Source: an uncultured Ruminococcus sp. (GTDB lineage Bacteria > Bacillota > Clostridia > Oscillospirales > Acutalibacteraceae). From it: a stretch of DNA of 7,974 bases. A program made the translations under genes and the position numbers. This document shows, piece after piece, positions 1 to 6,068 of the stretch. The notes below the pieces were generated by a model. The model searched no databases. It worked only from the letters and a program-made list of their open reading frames with translations, and was not told the origin of the DNA. The stretch covers positions 1 to 7,974 of the forward strand of contig CACYDB010000055.1 in assembly GCA_902773035.1 (NCBI GenBank), given 5' to 3'. Every line of letters begins with the position of its first letter. Position 1 is the stretch's first letter.

Positions 1-653
1 ACGCTGTCGCTTTTCTTGGTCGCGAACTCAATGAACCACAAGAACATCAGTACGTTGCGGTGGAACAGGTCAAGCTGTCTGTAGCCGCTGCCCGCATTCT
101 GCGCGGAGGTTCTGAAAACGGCTCGCGAGACGTTATTTGTACGCGTTACTCCCGAGCGGCTGACAAGGGCGTTATCCTCCGTTGAGGCGCCGTAGCACGC
201 GTAATAGAACGGCGGTACTCTGAACCAGTTCCCCTCGCTGTGAGGCTGAGCTGACACGGCGACGTCGGTAAGCCTGCCCGAGCTGTCCGCTCCTACGCGG
301 AAGAACATCTCGGGAAATCTGAGGAACTTGCCCTGTGAGAGCGTAACGAGCCCCGTCTTGTTCCACGGAAAGACGTTGTTGAAATCCGACTCAATTGAGC
401 CCGTGGCTGTATTGACCGTATACCCGAGCCCGACGGAATCATCTGTCCTCGTAAGCTCGGGAGCGGAGGCGTACAGTCCCGAAACGCCGTAAATCCTTGC
501 CCTGCCGCCGCTTTCAAACAGGCTCTCGGTTATGCCGAGCAAGTCCTCGCAGGTTGTGTTGGCGGGGATTTCAACGCCTTCGTTTTCAATCAGCTCTCTG
601 AGGTTTTCGTCAAAGCTGATGTATCTGCCTATATTTTGCGCTAAAGAATCCAA
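1..653 (-). CDS. Phage tail-fibre-like / minor structural protein, N-terminal part (runs off left edge)
   Basis: Reading the minus strand from a TTG at 651-653 gives 217 codons without a stop to the left edge, so the 3' end is missing. The TTG start is supported by AAAGGAG at 661-667, 7 nt upstream, and by an in-frame TAA five codons before it; no in-frame ATG is better placed. Visible motifs are YGVSGL (residues 55-60) followed by LTRTDDSVGL (67-76), DFNNVFPW (90-97), FPEMFFR (113-119), SRSGVTRTNNVSRAVFRTSA (165-184), then GSGYRQLD (188-195) and FLWFIEFAT (204-212). From memory this order matches a family of tail-fibre or receptor-binding-like proteins in Firmicutes phages and prophages, whose C-terminal part I recall as FGE/C-type-lectin-like. 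No signal peptide or membrane segment is seen. It has its own promoter and is not part of the polysaccharide operon. Reading frame is certain; function is inferred from motif resemblance only. It could be a prophage remnant, a tailocin component or a domesticated adhesin. Confidence 0.75.
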   Translation of the reverse strand, partial: MDSLAQNIGRYISFDENLRELIENEGVEIPANTTCEDLLGITESLFESGGRARIYGVSGLYASAPELTRTDDSVGLGYTVNTATGSIESDFNNVFPWNKTGLVTLSQGKFLRFPEMFFRVGADSSGRLTDVAVSAQPHSEGNWFRVPPFYYACYGASTEDNALVSRSGVTRTNNVSRAVFRTSAQNAGSGYRQLDLFHRNVLMFLWFIEFATKKSDS

Positions 654-660
654 CTTTATT

Positions 661-667
661 CTCCTTT
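661..667 (-). promoter_or_regulatory. Ribosome binding site deciding the TTG start
   Basis: The minus strand reads AAAGGAG here, followed by a 7 nt spacer AATAAAG and then TTG at 653-651. The spacing is optimal and no ATG or GTG in the correct frame lies nearby, so this site fixes an uncommon TTG initiation codon for the left-edge gene. Confidence 0.8.
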
Positions 668-694
668 CTTAATCATATGTTGCTTCTCAAAGCA

Positions 695-725
695 TAAAAG
701 CACAGAACCTATGTTCGTGCTTTTA
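695..725 (-). other. Potential 5'-end RNA hairpin in the leader of the phage-tail-like gene
   Basis: The minus-strand transcript can pair TAAAAGCAC with GTGCTTTTA (9 bp, 717-725 with 695-703) and, inside a single-base bulge at 704, GAAC with GTTC (713-716 with 705-708) around a 4 nt loop. The predicted transcription start is near 726, so the hairpin would begin at about +2. Only about four U residues follow it, which makes it weak as a terminator. It could protect the 5' end of the mRNA. Its inner part coincides with the downstream LexA-like operator. Confidence 0.55.
704..717 (-). promoter_or_regulatory. Putative LexA/DinR (SOS) operator, downstream site
   Basis: The minus strand reads CGAACATAGGTTCT, which has both perfect half-sites of the Gram-positive LexA consensus GAAC-N4-GTTC. 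It lies about 9 to 22 nt downstream of the predicted transcription start, a position where bound repressor would block initiation or early elongation. Identification is by motif match only. The flanking bases extend the dyad, so part of the symmetry may instead reflect an RNA hairpin. Confidence 0.55.
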
Positions 726-732
726 CAATATA

Positions 733-761
733 ATTATAGAACATATTTTCGATTTTGTCAA
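733..761 (-). promoter_or_regulatory. Sigma-A promoter of the phage-tail-like gene
   Basis: On the minus strand, TTGACA (761-756) is followed by a 17 bp spacer and TATAAT (738-733), so both hexamers and the spacing are exactly consensus. The predicted start is the G at about 726, which gives a leader of about 73 nt before the TTG start. The -35 box lies directly behind the T-rich tail of the glf terminator. Such a strong promoter is plausible where repression is tight, which fits the overlapping LexA-like sites. Confidence 0.9.
738..751 (-). promoter_or_regulatory. Putative LexA/DinR (SOS) operator, upstream site
   Basis: The minus strand reads CGAAAATATGTTCT. Compared with GAAC-N4-GTTC it matches 7 of 8 half-site positions (GAAA instead of GAAC). 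It occupies the promoter spacer and touches the first base of the -10 hexamer. Its spacing to the second site is 34 bp, about three helical turns, which would allow two dimers on nearly the same face. It is weaker than the downstream site; the pairing of the two raises confidence. Confidence 0.45.
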
Positions 762-800
762 CAAAAAGAAAAGCAACCGCATAAATTCTGCGATTGCTTT
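761..800 (-). terminator. Rho-independent terminator of the polysaccharide operon
   Basis: Downstream of the glf stop the transcript reads AGCAATCGC (798-790), a 9 nt loop, then GCGGTTGCT (780-772). This is a 9 bp stem with one G-U pair that can be lengthened by A-U pairs, and it runs into a T-rich tract (TTTCTTTTT, about 763-771). The tail exists only on this strand, so it is directional and ends the operon that finishes with glf. Confidence 0.9.
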
Positions 801-806
801 AGTAAT

Positions 807-1922
807 TTATTTAAGATTTTTCTCAGCGCATTCGAGAGCCGAGGCGATCACCGCGTCCATATCGTAGTATTTATACTCGCCGAGTCTGCCGCCGAAGATA
901 ACGTTTTTCTCCTTATCGGCAAGCTCTCTGTAGCGTGAATAGAGCTTTGAGTTTTTCTCGTCGTTGACGGGATAGTAAGGCTCGTCGCCGGGCTTCCACT
1001 CAGAGCTGTATTCGCGGCTTATGACCGTTTTGGGAAGCTCGTTGCCGTCCTCATCCCTGCCGAACTCAAACCACTTGTGCTCAATGATTCTCGTCCACGG
1101 AGTTTCGCGGTCGGTGTAGTTGACCGCGGCGTTGCCCTGGAAATTCGGAATGTCGAGCAGCTCGTTCTCGAACCTTACTGAGCGGTATTCGAGATTGCCG
1201 AGCCTGTAGCCGAAGTACGCGTCAATGGCGCCCGTATACAGAACCTTATCGGCGAGGGCGTCGAGCTCCGCCTTGTTCTCGAGATAGTCAACGCCGAGTC
1301 TGACTTCGATTCCGTCGAGCATATTCTCAACCATCTTAGTGTAGCCGCCTACGGGGATTCCCTGATACAGCGCGTTAAAATAGTTGTTGTCGTAGGTGAG
1401 GCGCACGGGGAGACGCTTGATAATAAACGACGGCAAATCCTTGCAGTCTCTGCCCCACTGCTTCTCGGTATAGCCCTTGATAAGCTTTTCATATATATCG
1501 CGTCCGACGAGTGAGATCGCCTGCTCCTCGAGGTTCTGAGGCTCGCCCTTGATCTCGGAACGCTGTCTGTCGATTTCAGCCTGAGCCTCTGCGGGAGTTA
1601 CGACTCCCCACATCTTGTTGAAGGTGTACATATTGAACGGGAGCGAGTACAGCTCGCCCTTGTAGTTCGCGACGGGAGCGTTCGTAAAGCGGTTGAACTC
1701 GGCGAATCTGTTGACATATTCCCACACATTTTTCAGGTTTGTGTGGAAGATATGCGCGCCGTATTTGTGGACGTTAATGCCCTCGGTTTTCTCTGTATAT
1801 ACGTTGCCCGCGATATTGGGACGCTTGTCAATGACAAGAACCTTCTTGCCCGCGGCTTTGGCTTCACACGCGAATACGGAACCGAAAAGTCCGGCTCCGA
1901 CAATCAAATAATCATATTTCAT
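807..1922 (-). CDS. glf: UDP-galactopyranose mutase
   Basis: This 371-residue protein has the usual length of bacterial UDP-galactopyranose mutases. The family is a cytosolic flavoenzyme that interconverts UDP-galactopyranose and UDP-galactofuranose, the donor of galactofuranose for surface glycans. The N-terminus has the FAD-binding Rossmann motif GAGLFG (residues 9-14) followed by an acidic strand end (VIDKR, 30-34). Other hallmarks are HKYGAHIFHT (52-61), YTEKQWG (151-157), KRLPVRLTYDNNYF (169-182) with the substrate-phosphate arginine at 174, TRIIEHK (277-283) with a second conserved arginine at 278, and GGRLGEYKYYDMD (344-356) near the end. It is the last gene of the operon, 11 bp after the preceding stop. 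Its ribosome binding site AAAGG (1931-1935) overlaps that stop, which suggests coupled translation. Its presence implies galactofuranose in the polymer. No sign of damage. Confidence 0.97.
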   Translation of the reverse strand: MKYDYLIVGAGLFGSVFACEAKAAGKKVLVIDKRPNIAGNVYTEKTEGINVHKYGAHIFHTNLKNVWEYVNRFAEFNRFTNAPVANYKGELYSLPFNMYTFNKMWGVVTPAEAQAEIDRQRSEIKGEPQNLEEQAISLVGRDIYEKLIKGYTEKQWGRDCKDLPSFIIKRLPVRLTYDNNYFNALYQGIPVGGYTKMVENMLDGIEVRLGVDYLENKAELDALADKVLYTGAIDAYFGYRLGNLEYRSVRFENELLDIPNFQGNAAVNYTDRETPWTRIIEHKWFEFGRDEDGNELPKTVISREYSSEWKPGDEPYYPVNDEKNSKLYSRYRELADKEKNVIFGGRLGEYKYYDMDAVIASALECAEKNLK

Positions 1923-1933
1923 AGTATTTACCT

Positions 1934-3133
1934 TTATTTATCCGTTTTAGATTTATCTGTCTGCACCTTTGACAGCATTTTGATTTCTGTTTTAAGCCCG
2001 TCCTTCTTTTTAAAGAGCGCCTCTCCTATCCTGACAAACACAAGGAACGGTCTCGCCGCCTTATGACGATAGAAAAACGGGTGAGCGATCTCGTAAGCCT
2101 CGGGCTTGGGGAAGAGTCGGGATTTAATATACGCGCGCTTACTTTTGGCGGAAATCTCTCCGCTGTCGCTGAAAACGCTCTCCGTCGAGCGATTCTTGAT
2201 ACTCTGCTCCAGAGTACCGTTCGCGCCCGATTCAAGAATGACCGTGAGCACCTTTTCCTCGCTGTCCGTAAGAGACGGGAGCTCGGCTGACTGCGAGGGT
2301 GACAGCAGCTTGAACGCAAGCGACCTCATCACCTGCTCCTCCTTCAATATTCCGAGGGCTTCAAGCTCGCGGTCAACGTAGCCGCGGTCGAGCTCAAAGC
2401 TGTTCAGGTAAACATAAATATCGGTCAGCGCTCTCAGCCCAACGCCCGAATCGTACAGGTGCTTAACGCTGTGGGCGAGCATATAGATATAGAAATCCTC
2501 GTCCGTAAACCGCAGCTCATACGGATCATCGGGCGCGGGGATCATCTTCTCGCGGCAGTTGATATAGTAGTCGTAGTATTTGCGGTGGTACTTAGTGAAC
2601 AGCTCGTCGTGGATCTCAAAGCAGAGCATAGGCGGCTTCTGGAACACGTCGTGGTTGGAAAGCTCGAGCGCGGTGCCCTCGTATCCGAAGGAGCGCATTA
2701 CCTCTCCCGCCTGCTTTATCTTATCGCTGTCTATGAGCAAATCGACGTCGGACATCTCTCTCATACCGATCTGAGCGTAGTAATCTCCGAGTACAATTCC
2801 CTTTAGCTTTGTATAGTGTATCTCACGCTTGGCGAGAGCCTCGCATACAAGCTGAGTTTCATCCTTATAGGTGAGGTATCTGCCGATTGAGCGGCTTTTT
2901 GAGTAGTGACACTGCTTTTTTCCGTCGGCGCCGATAATCTCCTCGATTCCGTCAACCGATAGCAGAGCCGTCGCCGCCATAGCGTTAACGCCGTGAAAGC
3001 GGCAAAGAGTCCGCAGCTCGTCGAAATTAACGCCCTCGAGAGCGCTTTTGTCGGGCTTAGTATTATTAAGCGCGCATCTCAGAATATAAAATATCGGGTT
3101 GAATCTGTCGATAATACTAATAATACTCTCCAC
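1934..3133 (-). CDS. Nucleotidyltransferase-fold protein (NTP_transf_5-like), polysaccharide modification
   Basis: This 399-residue protein has no predicted signal peptide or membrane segment. It carries the nucleotidyltransferase-fold signature: TKLKGIVLGDYY (108-119), then MSDVDLLI (127-134) with paired acidic residues D129 and D131 that would bind metal. MLAHSVKHL (218-226) and a conserved-looking aspartate near 238 follow. The pattern matches the uncharacterised nucleotidyltransferase family (Pfam NTP_transf_5), which is often found in capsule and exopolysaccharide loci; the exact substrate is not known. The start is taken as GTG at 3131-3133, because an in-frame TGA lies only three codons upstream, but its purine-rich Shine-Dalgarno sequence abuts the GTG too closely, so initiation could be slightly downstream. 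It sits between LicD and Glf, 28 bp and 11 bp away. A role in transferring a phosphate-linked or nucleotide-linked group to the glycan is inference. Confidence 0.8.
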   Translation of the reverse strand: MESIISIIDRFNPIFYILRCALNNTKPDKSALEGVNFDELRTLCRFHGVNAMAATALLSVDGIEEIIGADGKKQCHYSKSRSIGRYLTYKDETQLVCEALAKREIHYTKLKGIVLGDYYAQIGMREMSDVDLLIDSDKIKQAGEVMRSFGYEGTALELSNHDVFQKPPMLCFEIHDELFTKYHRKYYDYYINCREKMIPAPDDPYELRFTDEDFYIYMLAHSVKHLYDSGVGLRALTDIYVYLNSFELDRGYVDRELEALGILKEEQVMRSLAFKLLSPSQSAELPSLTDSEEKVLTVILESGANGTLEQSIKNRSTESVFSDSGEISAKSKRAYIKSRLFPKPEAYEIAHPFFYRHKAARPFLVFVRIGEALFKKKDGLKTEIKMLSKVQTDKSKTDK

Positions 3134-3161
3134 CCTCTTTCATTTCGGCAGCAAGCCGTAC

Positions 3162-3989
3162 TCAGAACTCTATTTTCAGCACCTGATGTCTGTTCTCACG
3201 CTCGGACTCAGGCGGAAGCTGCATATAATCTCCGTACTGGAGAGTAAGTATCTCGTCGTAGTCCTTGGGTATCTTGAAGCTCTTGTCCTCAAAGGGAGTC
3301 TCCTCAAATCCCGAGAAGCATTTCGACGGTACAAAAGCGTATCCCGCCATATCTCCCCATTGTTTATAGACAAAGCCCGTGTCCTGACCTTCGTACCTTC
3401 TCATTATCTCAATACATTTTGCCTTGATTTTATCTCTCTTTATAAAACAGGAAGCAGCGGCGTAGGGCATATATCTGCACATTGACAGAAAGCGGTAAAG
3501 CTTTCTCGTATGGTGCTTCCACGGTTTAAGCCCGTCCTTGCAGTAGAACGCCCTGCACCAGAAGAATAAATCCGATTTTACCTTCTTCTGCTCAGCGGGG
3601 TCGGAGGGCATTTCGTCGTAGGGCAGAATGTCAACAAATATTCCGTTGTGAATATAGCTGTCCTCGGAGGTCGCTTCCTGATAGACGGTACCGTTCTTTC
3701 TTATCTTGGAAAACGGCAGAGGGTAGCTGTCGTCGGTATCCCAGTTGTGCAGGAAATACTTCTCGTCCAGCTCGTCCTTTGCGATTGAGATGAATTTGTC
3801 GTAGACTTTTCTGAGCATTCCGATATCCATATCGTCGTCCCACGGGATGAAGCCCTTATGGCGAACGGCTCCGATCAGGGTTCCTGAATCCAGAAAATAA
3901 TTTATATTGTGTTTGTCACAGATTCGTTTGATCTCATCCGCTATCTCGAGCTGAACAAACTGAACCTTTCTCAGAGTTTCGGAATCCAT
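3162..3989 (-). CDS. LicD family phosphotransferase
   Basis: This 275-residue cytosolic protein matches full-length LicD-family enzymes. In characterised members these transfer phosphocholine, or related phosphodiester-linked groups, from a nucleotide-activated donor onto glycans. Hallmarks are YFLDSGTLIGAVRHKGF (31-47) continuing into IPWDDDMDIG (48-57), which supplies the metal-binding acidic cluster; KIRKNGT (95-101); GIFVDILPYD (116-125); and the C-terminal LQYGDYMQLPP (250-260) with nearby R264 and H268. ATG start with GGAGG (3995-3999) five bases upstream; the start lies 13 bp after the acetyltransferase stop. No licA, licB or licC genes for choline activation are visible here, so the transferred group (choline, glycerol phosphate, ribitol phosphate or other) cannot be told from this window. 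Confidence 0.93.
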   Translation of the reverse strand: MDSETLRKVQFVQLEIADEIKRICDKHNINYFLDSGTLIGAVRHKGFIPWDDDMDIGMLRKVYDKFISIAKDELDEKYFLHNWDTDDSYPLPFSKIRKNGTVYQEATSEDSYIHNGIFVDILPYDEMPSDPAEQKKVKSDLFFWCRAFYCKDGLKPWKHHTRKLYRFLSMCRYMPYAAASCFIKRDKIKAKCIEIMRRYEGQDTGFVYKQWGDMAGYAFVPSKCFSGFEETPFEDKSFKIPKDYDEILTLQYGDYMQLPPESERENRHQVLKIEF

Positions 3990-4002
3990 TTTTTCCTCCA
4001 GA

Positions 4003-4488
4003 CTATTTCTTTACCGAATACCAGCAGAATCTCTCTTTTTCCTCGTCAGAATAGCCCTGAACGCCGTCGGGGCAGGAGCATCTTTTGTATCCGTTCTTGT
4101 CGTAGAACCTGACGGCGCGCTTATTGACAGGGTCAACGCACCAGTAAACCTCTTCGAGTCCGTATTTCTCAAAGCCAAGTCTGATGATCTCGCTCATACC
4201 GAGGCGCGACAAGCCCTTGCCCATAGCGCATTTTCTGATTGAGATTCCGAACTCAGCCCTGCCGCCGCTTATGTGCTTTAAGCTCGCGGTGCCCATATAT
4301 TCGTCGTTATTGTCGGTTATGGCGAGGTGGATATTTTCGCTCAGGTCCTGAGCCGCCTCAATAAAGCGCTCGCAGTCCTCAAGCGTTTTATCCTTAAAAT
4401 CCGCCTTTAAATCGCGTACAACGTCCTCGTCGTGCATCCATTCGAGCATAAACGGGGCGTCATTTTTTTGCAGTTTTCTAAGTTTCAT
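4003..4488 (-). CDS. GNAT family N-acetyltransferase
   Basis: This 161-residue protein has the length of a single GNAT domain and no membrane segment. The acetyl-CoA binding motif A is visible as IRKCAMGKGLSRLG (84-97). It is followed by the helix SEIIRLGFEKYGLEEVYWCV (99-118) and by NKRAVRFYDKNGYKR (122-136), the usual RimJ/RimL-type motif B. Members transfer an acetyl group from acetyl-CoA to amino groups on proteins, antibiotics or sugars. Set between a flippase and LicD, the likely target is an amino sugar of the repeat unit or its nucleotide precursor, but this is inferred from context. It starts 4 bp after the flippase stop, so the two are probably translationally coupled. Confidence 0.9.
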   Translation of the reverse strand: MKLRKLQKNDAPFMLEWMHDEDVVRDLKADFKDKTLEDCERFIEAAQDLSENIHLAITDNNDEYMGTASLKHISGGRAEFGISIRKCAMGKGLSRLGMSEIIRLGFEKYGLEEVYWCVDPVNKRAVRFYDKNGYKRCSCPDGVQGYSDEEKERFCWYSVKK

Positions 4489-4499
4489 ATACTCACTCC
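4489..4499 (-). promoter_or_regulatory. Coupled ribosome binding site of the acetyltransferase gene
   Basis: The minus strand reads GGAGTGAGTAT and then ATG. The Shine-Dalgarno GGAG (4496-4499) lies inside the last codons of the flippase gene, whose TGA (4493-4495) falls within the spacer. This arrangement is typical of translational coupling between adjacent genes. Confidence 0.7.
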
Positions 4500-6031
4500 G
4501 TTTTCTTGCCCTTTTTGCCGAGCTTCAGCATTCTGACCGACTCCTTGAACAGCTTCGTTCTGCCGTAAACCGCGAGGTACAGCAAGGTGGTCAGCGTAAC
4601 GCATACCGCGAGCCTGAGCGCCGCGTTGAAGTAAATGTTTTCCACCGTTACGAGCTCGCAGGCAAAGTACACCGCCGCGCCGATCGCCGCGGTGATTGCG
4701 AAGTACTTAACGTGATAGAAGAAGTAGTCTCTGAGCTTCTTTCTGTCAAAGTAGTCGTCAAACAAAATCGTCGCTCCCCAGAGGAAGTTACAGCTGATAA
4801 GCGAGATCGCCGTGGCTATGATAATACCGTTTATTCCGAAGAACACTCCGAGAGTGACGTTTAAAACGAGGTTGACTACAGTCTCCGCTATTGAGCGGTA
4901 TTTCATCTTCCACCACAGACCTCGCGCCGTGGTGTAGTTTGACTTTATATCTCCGATTTTGGTCGTGTAGAAGTACACGGCGAACAGTATTACGGACGAA
5001 ATCGGGAGCATAAGCTCGTCGCCCATCCATACGCGCATAAACGGCTGGAACATACAAAGCAGCGCGACCGAGCACCATCCCGAAATCAGCATATACAGAA
5101 AATCGGTGCGCTTGAGCTCCTTGAAGTTTTCATCACTGCTGCGAGTGGCGACGTGGTTGCCGATTCCTCCCGTAAGCGAGTCGATGGCTATGTATGTCAC
5201 CATTCTTACGGCGTTGAGAATACCGAAGTAGTTGTTGTAGATTGCGGTCTTTGTAAGTCCGAGAAATACGGAAACGCAGATACTGTCGAGCGAGTTACGC
5301 GTAGTAGCGCACGCCTTCTGTATAAACGAGCCCGCGACAAGCTTTTTGATATTGCCGATAATCGTCTTGTCGAGCTTACCCTCACAGCGAGCGTTGGGGT
5401 ACATCTTCTTTGTGATGTAGCCGATCCAAAGGTTGTTGAGCGCCGTGAAAACGGGCATACAAAGCACGAACAGATAGTAGTTTTTGGTGAGGAAAAGCAC
5501 GACGATCTGCGAGCCCTGAATACCGACCTGCATAAAGAGGTTGGCAAGCGACTTGATATCGTCACGCTGATACGCAACAAGCAGCGACTGCTTGTAGCCG
5601 AACAGAAAATAAGTAAGAGCGGTGTTTAAGAGCTCTATCGAATATACGACGGTGAGGTTAACATCCTTGGGATAGTCGCCGCTGATGAGGTTCGGCAAAA
5701 ACGGGATAAGCACCGCGCCCATCACCATAATACATAAGCCTATGACGCGGTAAACCTTTTTGTACAGGTTCAGCAGCGCGTTGATGGTTTTCTGATCGTC
5801 CTCGGCGATAGGCTTGTACATATGGTAAACCATAGCCACGCCGAAGCCCATCTCGGACAGCGCGAGTACCGACAATATCGACGAGAACAGGCTGTTCAGT
5901 CCGAGGTACTGCGAGTCGAGAACGTTTACTATAACCGAACGTACCGCGAAGGGCAGGATCACAAGAATAATGCGGTTACATACGCCGACGATAATATTCC
6001 TTTTTGTATTTTTGGTTACTTCCAGCTTCAT
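4493..6031 (-). CDS. Polysaccharide flippase (Wzx-like, MOP/PST superfamily)
   Basis: This 512-residue, highly hydrophobic protein has about 12 to 14 potential membrane helices, for example around residues 13-38, 45-68, 95-113, 130-150, 165-182, 185-206, 312-330, 343-360, 380-400, 402-422, 440-462 and 468-490. Length and topology fit the oligosaccharide flippases of the polysaccharide transporter family, which move lipid-linked repeat units from the cytoplasmic to the outer face of the membrane. The N-terminus, with KNTKRNIIVG (7-16), DSQYLGLNSLFSSILSVL (39-56) and YKPIAEDD (72-79), closely resembles Firmicutes flippases in capsule loci. A basic tail (KLGKKGKK) ends the protein. The start is ATG at 6029-6031 with GGAAAGG (6039-6045) upstream. 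It lies after the glycosyltransferase gene and before an acetyltransferase gene, as expected in a Wzx/Wzy-dependent locus. The wzx symbol is withheld because these genes diverge strongly. Confidence 0.93.
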   Translation of the reverse strand: MKLEVTKNTKRNIIVGVCNRIILVILPFAVRSVIVNVLDSQYLGLNSLFSSILSVLALSEMGFGVAMVYHMYKPIAEDDQKTINALLNLYKKVYRVIGLCIMVMGAVLIPFLPNLISGDYPKDVNLTVVYSIELLNTALTYFLFGYKQSLLVAYQRDDIKSLANLFMQVGIQGSQIVVLFLTKNYYLFVLCMPVFTALNNLWIGYITKKMYPNARCEGKLDKTIIGNIKKLVAGSFIQKACATTRNSLDSICVSVFLGLTKTAIYNNYFGILNAVRMVTYIAIDSLTGGIGNHVATRSSDENFKELKRTDFLYMLISGWCSVALLCMFQPFMRVWMGDELMLPISSVILFAVYFYTTKIGDIKSNYTTARGLWWKMKYRSIAETVVNLVLNVTLGVFFGINGIIIATAISLISCNFLWGATILFDDYFDRKKLRDYFFYHVKYFAITAAIGAAVYFACELVTVENIYFNAALRLAVCVTLTTLLYLAVYGRTKLFKESVRMLKLGKKGKKTE

Positions 6032-6038
6032 AAAATTA

Positions 6039-6068
6039 CCTTTCCGACAGGCAGCTTATCTGCCTGTC
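6039..6068 (-). promoter_or_regulatory. Intergenic hairpin abutting the flippase ribosome binding site
   Basis: A perfect 9 bp inverted repeat (GACAGGCAG on one arm, 6046-6054; CTGCCTGTC on the other, 6060-6068) encloses a 5 nt loop. The TAA stop of the glycosyltransferase gene (6056-6058) lies in the loop. The 3' arm of the RNA hairpin is followed at once by GGAAAGG (6039-6045), the Shine-Dalgarno of the flippase gene. No U-tract follows, so it is not a standard terminator. It may tune coupling between the two genes or protect an mRNA end. Confidence 0.6.

Noticed and set aside
172..366. 64-codon minus-strand open frame starting with ATG
   Set aside because: It overlaps in another frame the longer TTG-initiated gene that has a promoter, a ribosome binding site and family-like motifs; its own product is arginine-rich and unlike any protein.
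711..938. 75-codon open frame on the plus strand across the glf terminator
   Set aside because: It crosses the promoter and terminator of the minus-strand units and the 3' end of glf, and has no ribosome binding site on its strand.
1743..2066. 107-codon plus-strand open frame over the glf/nucleotidyltransferase junction
   Set aside because: Antisense to two well-supported genes and without initiation signals; product not recognisable.
5153..5629. 158-codon open frame on the plus strand inside the flippase gene
   Set aside because: It lies antisense to a clearly recognisable membrane transporter, has no ribosome binding site I can see, and its product resembles no family; it is a shadow of the real gene's codon use.
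6046..6068. Hairpin considered as a rho-independent terminator between the glycosyltransferase and the flippase
   Set aside because: The sequence after the stem is GGAAAGG and not a U-tract, and the next gene starts 14 bases further on within an evident operon.
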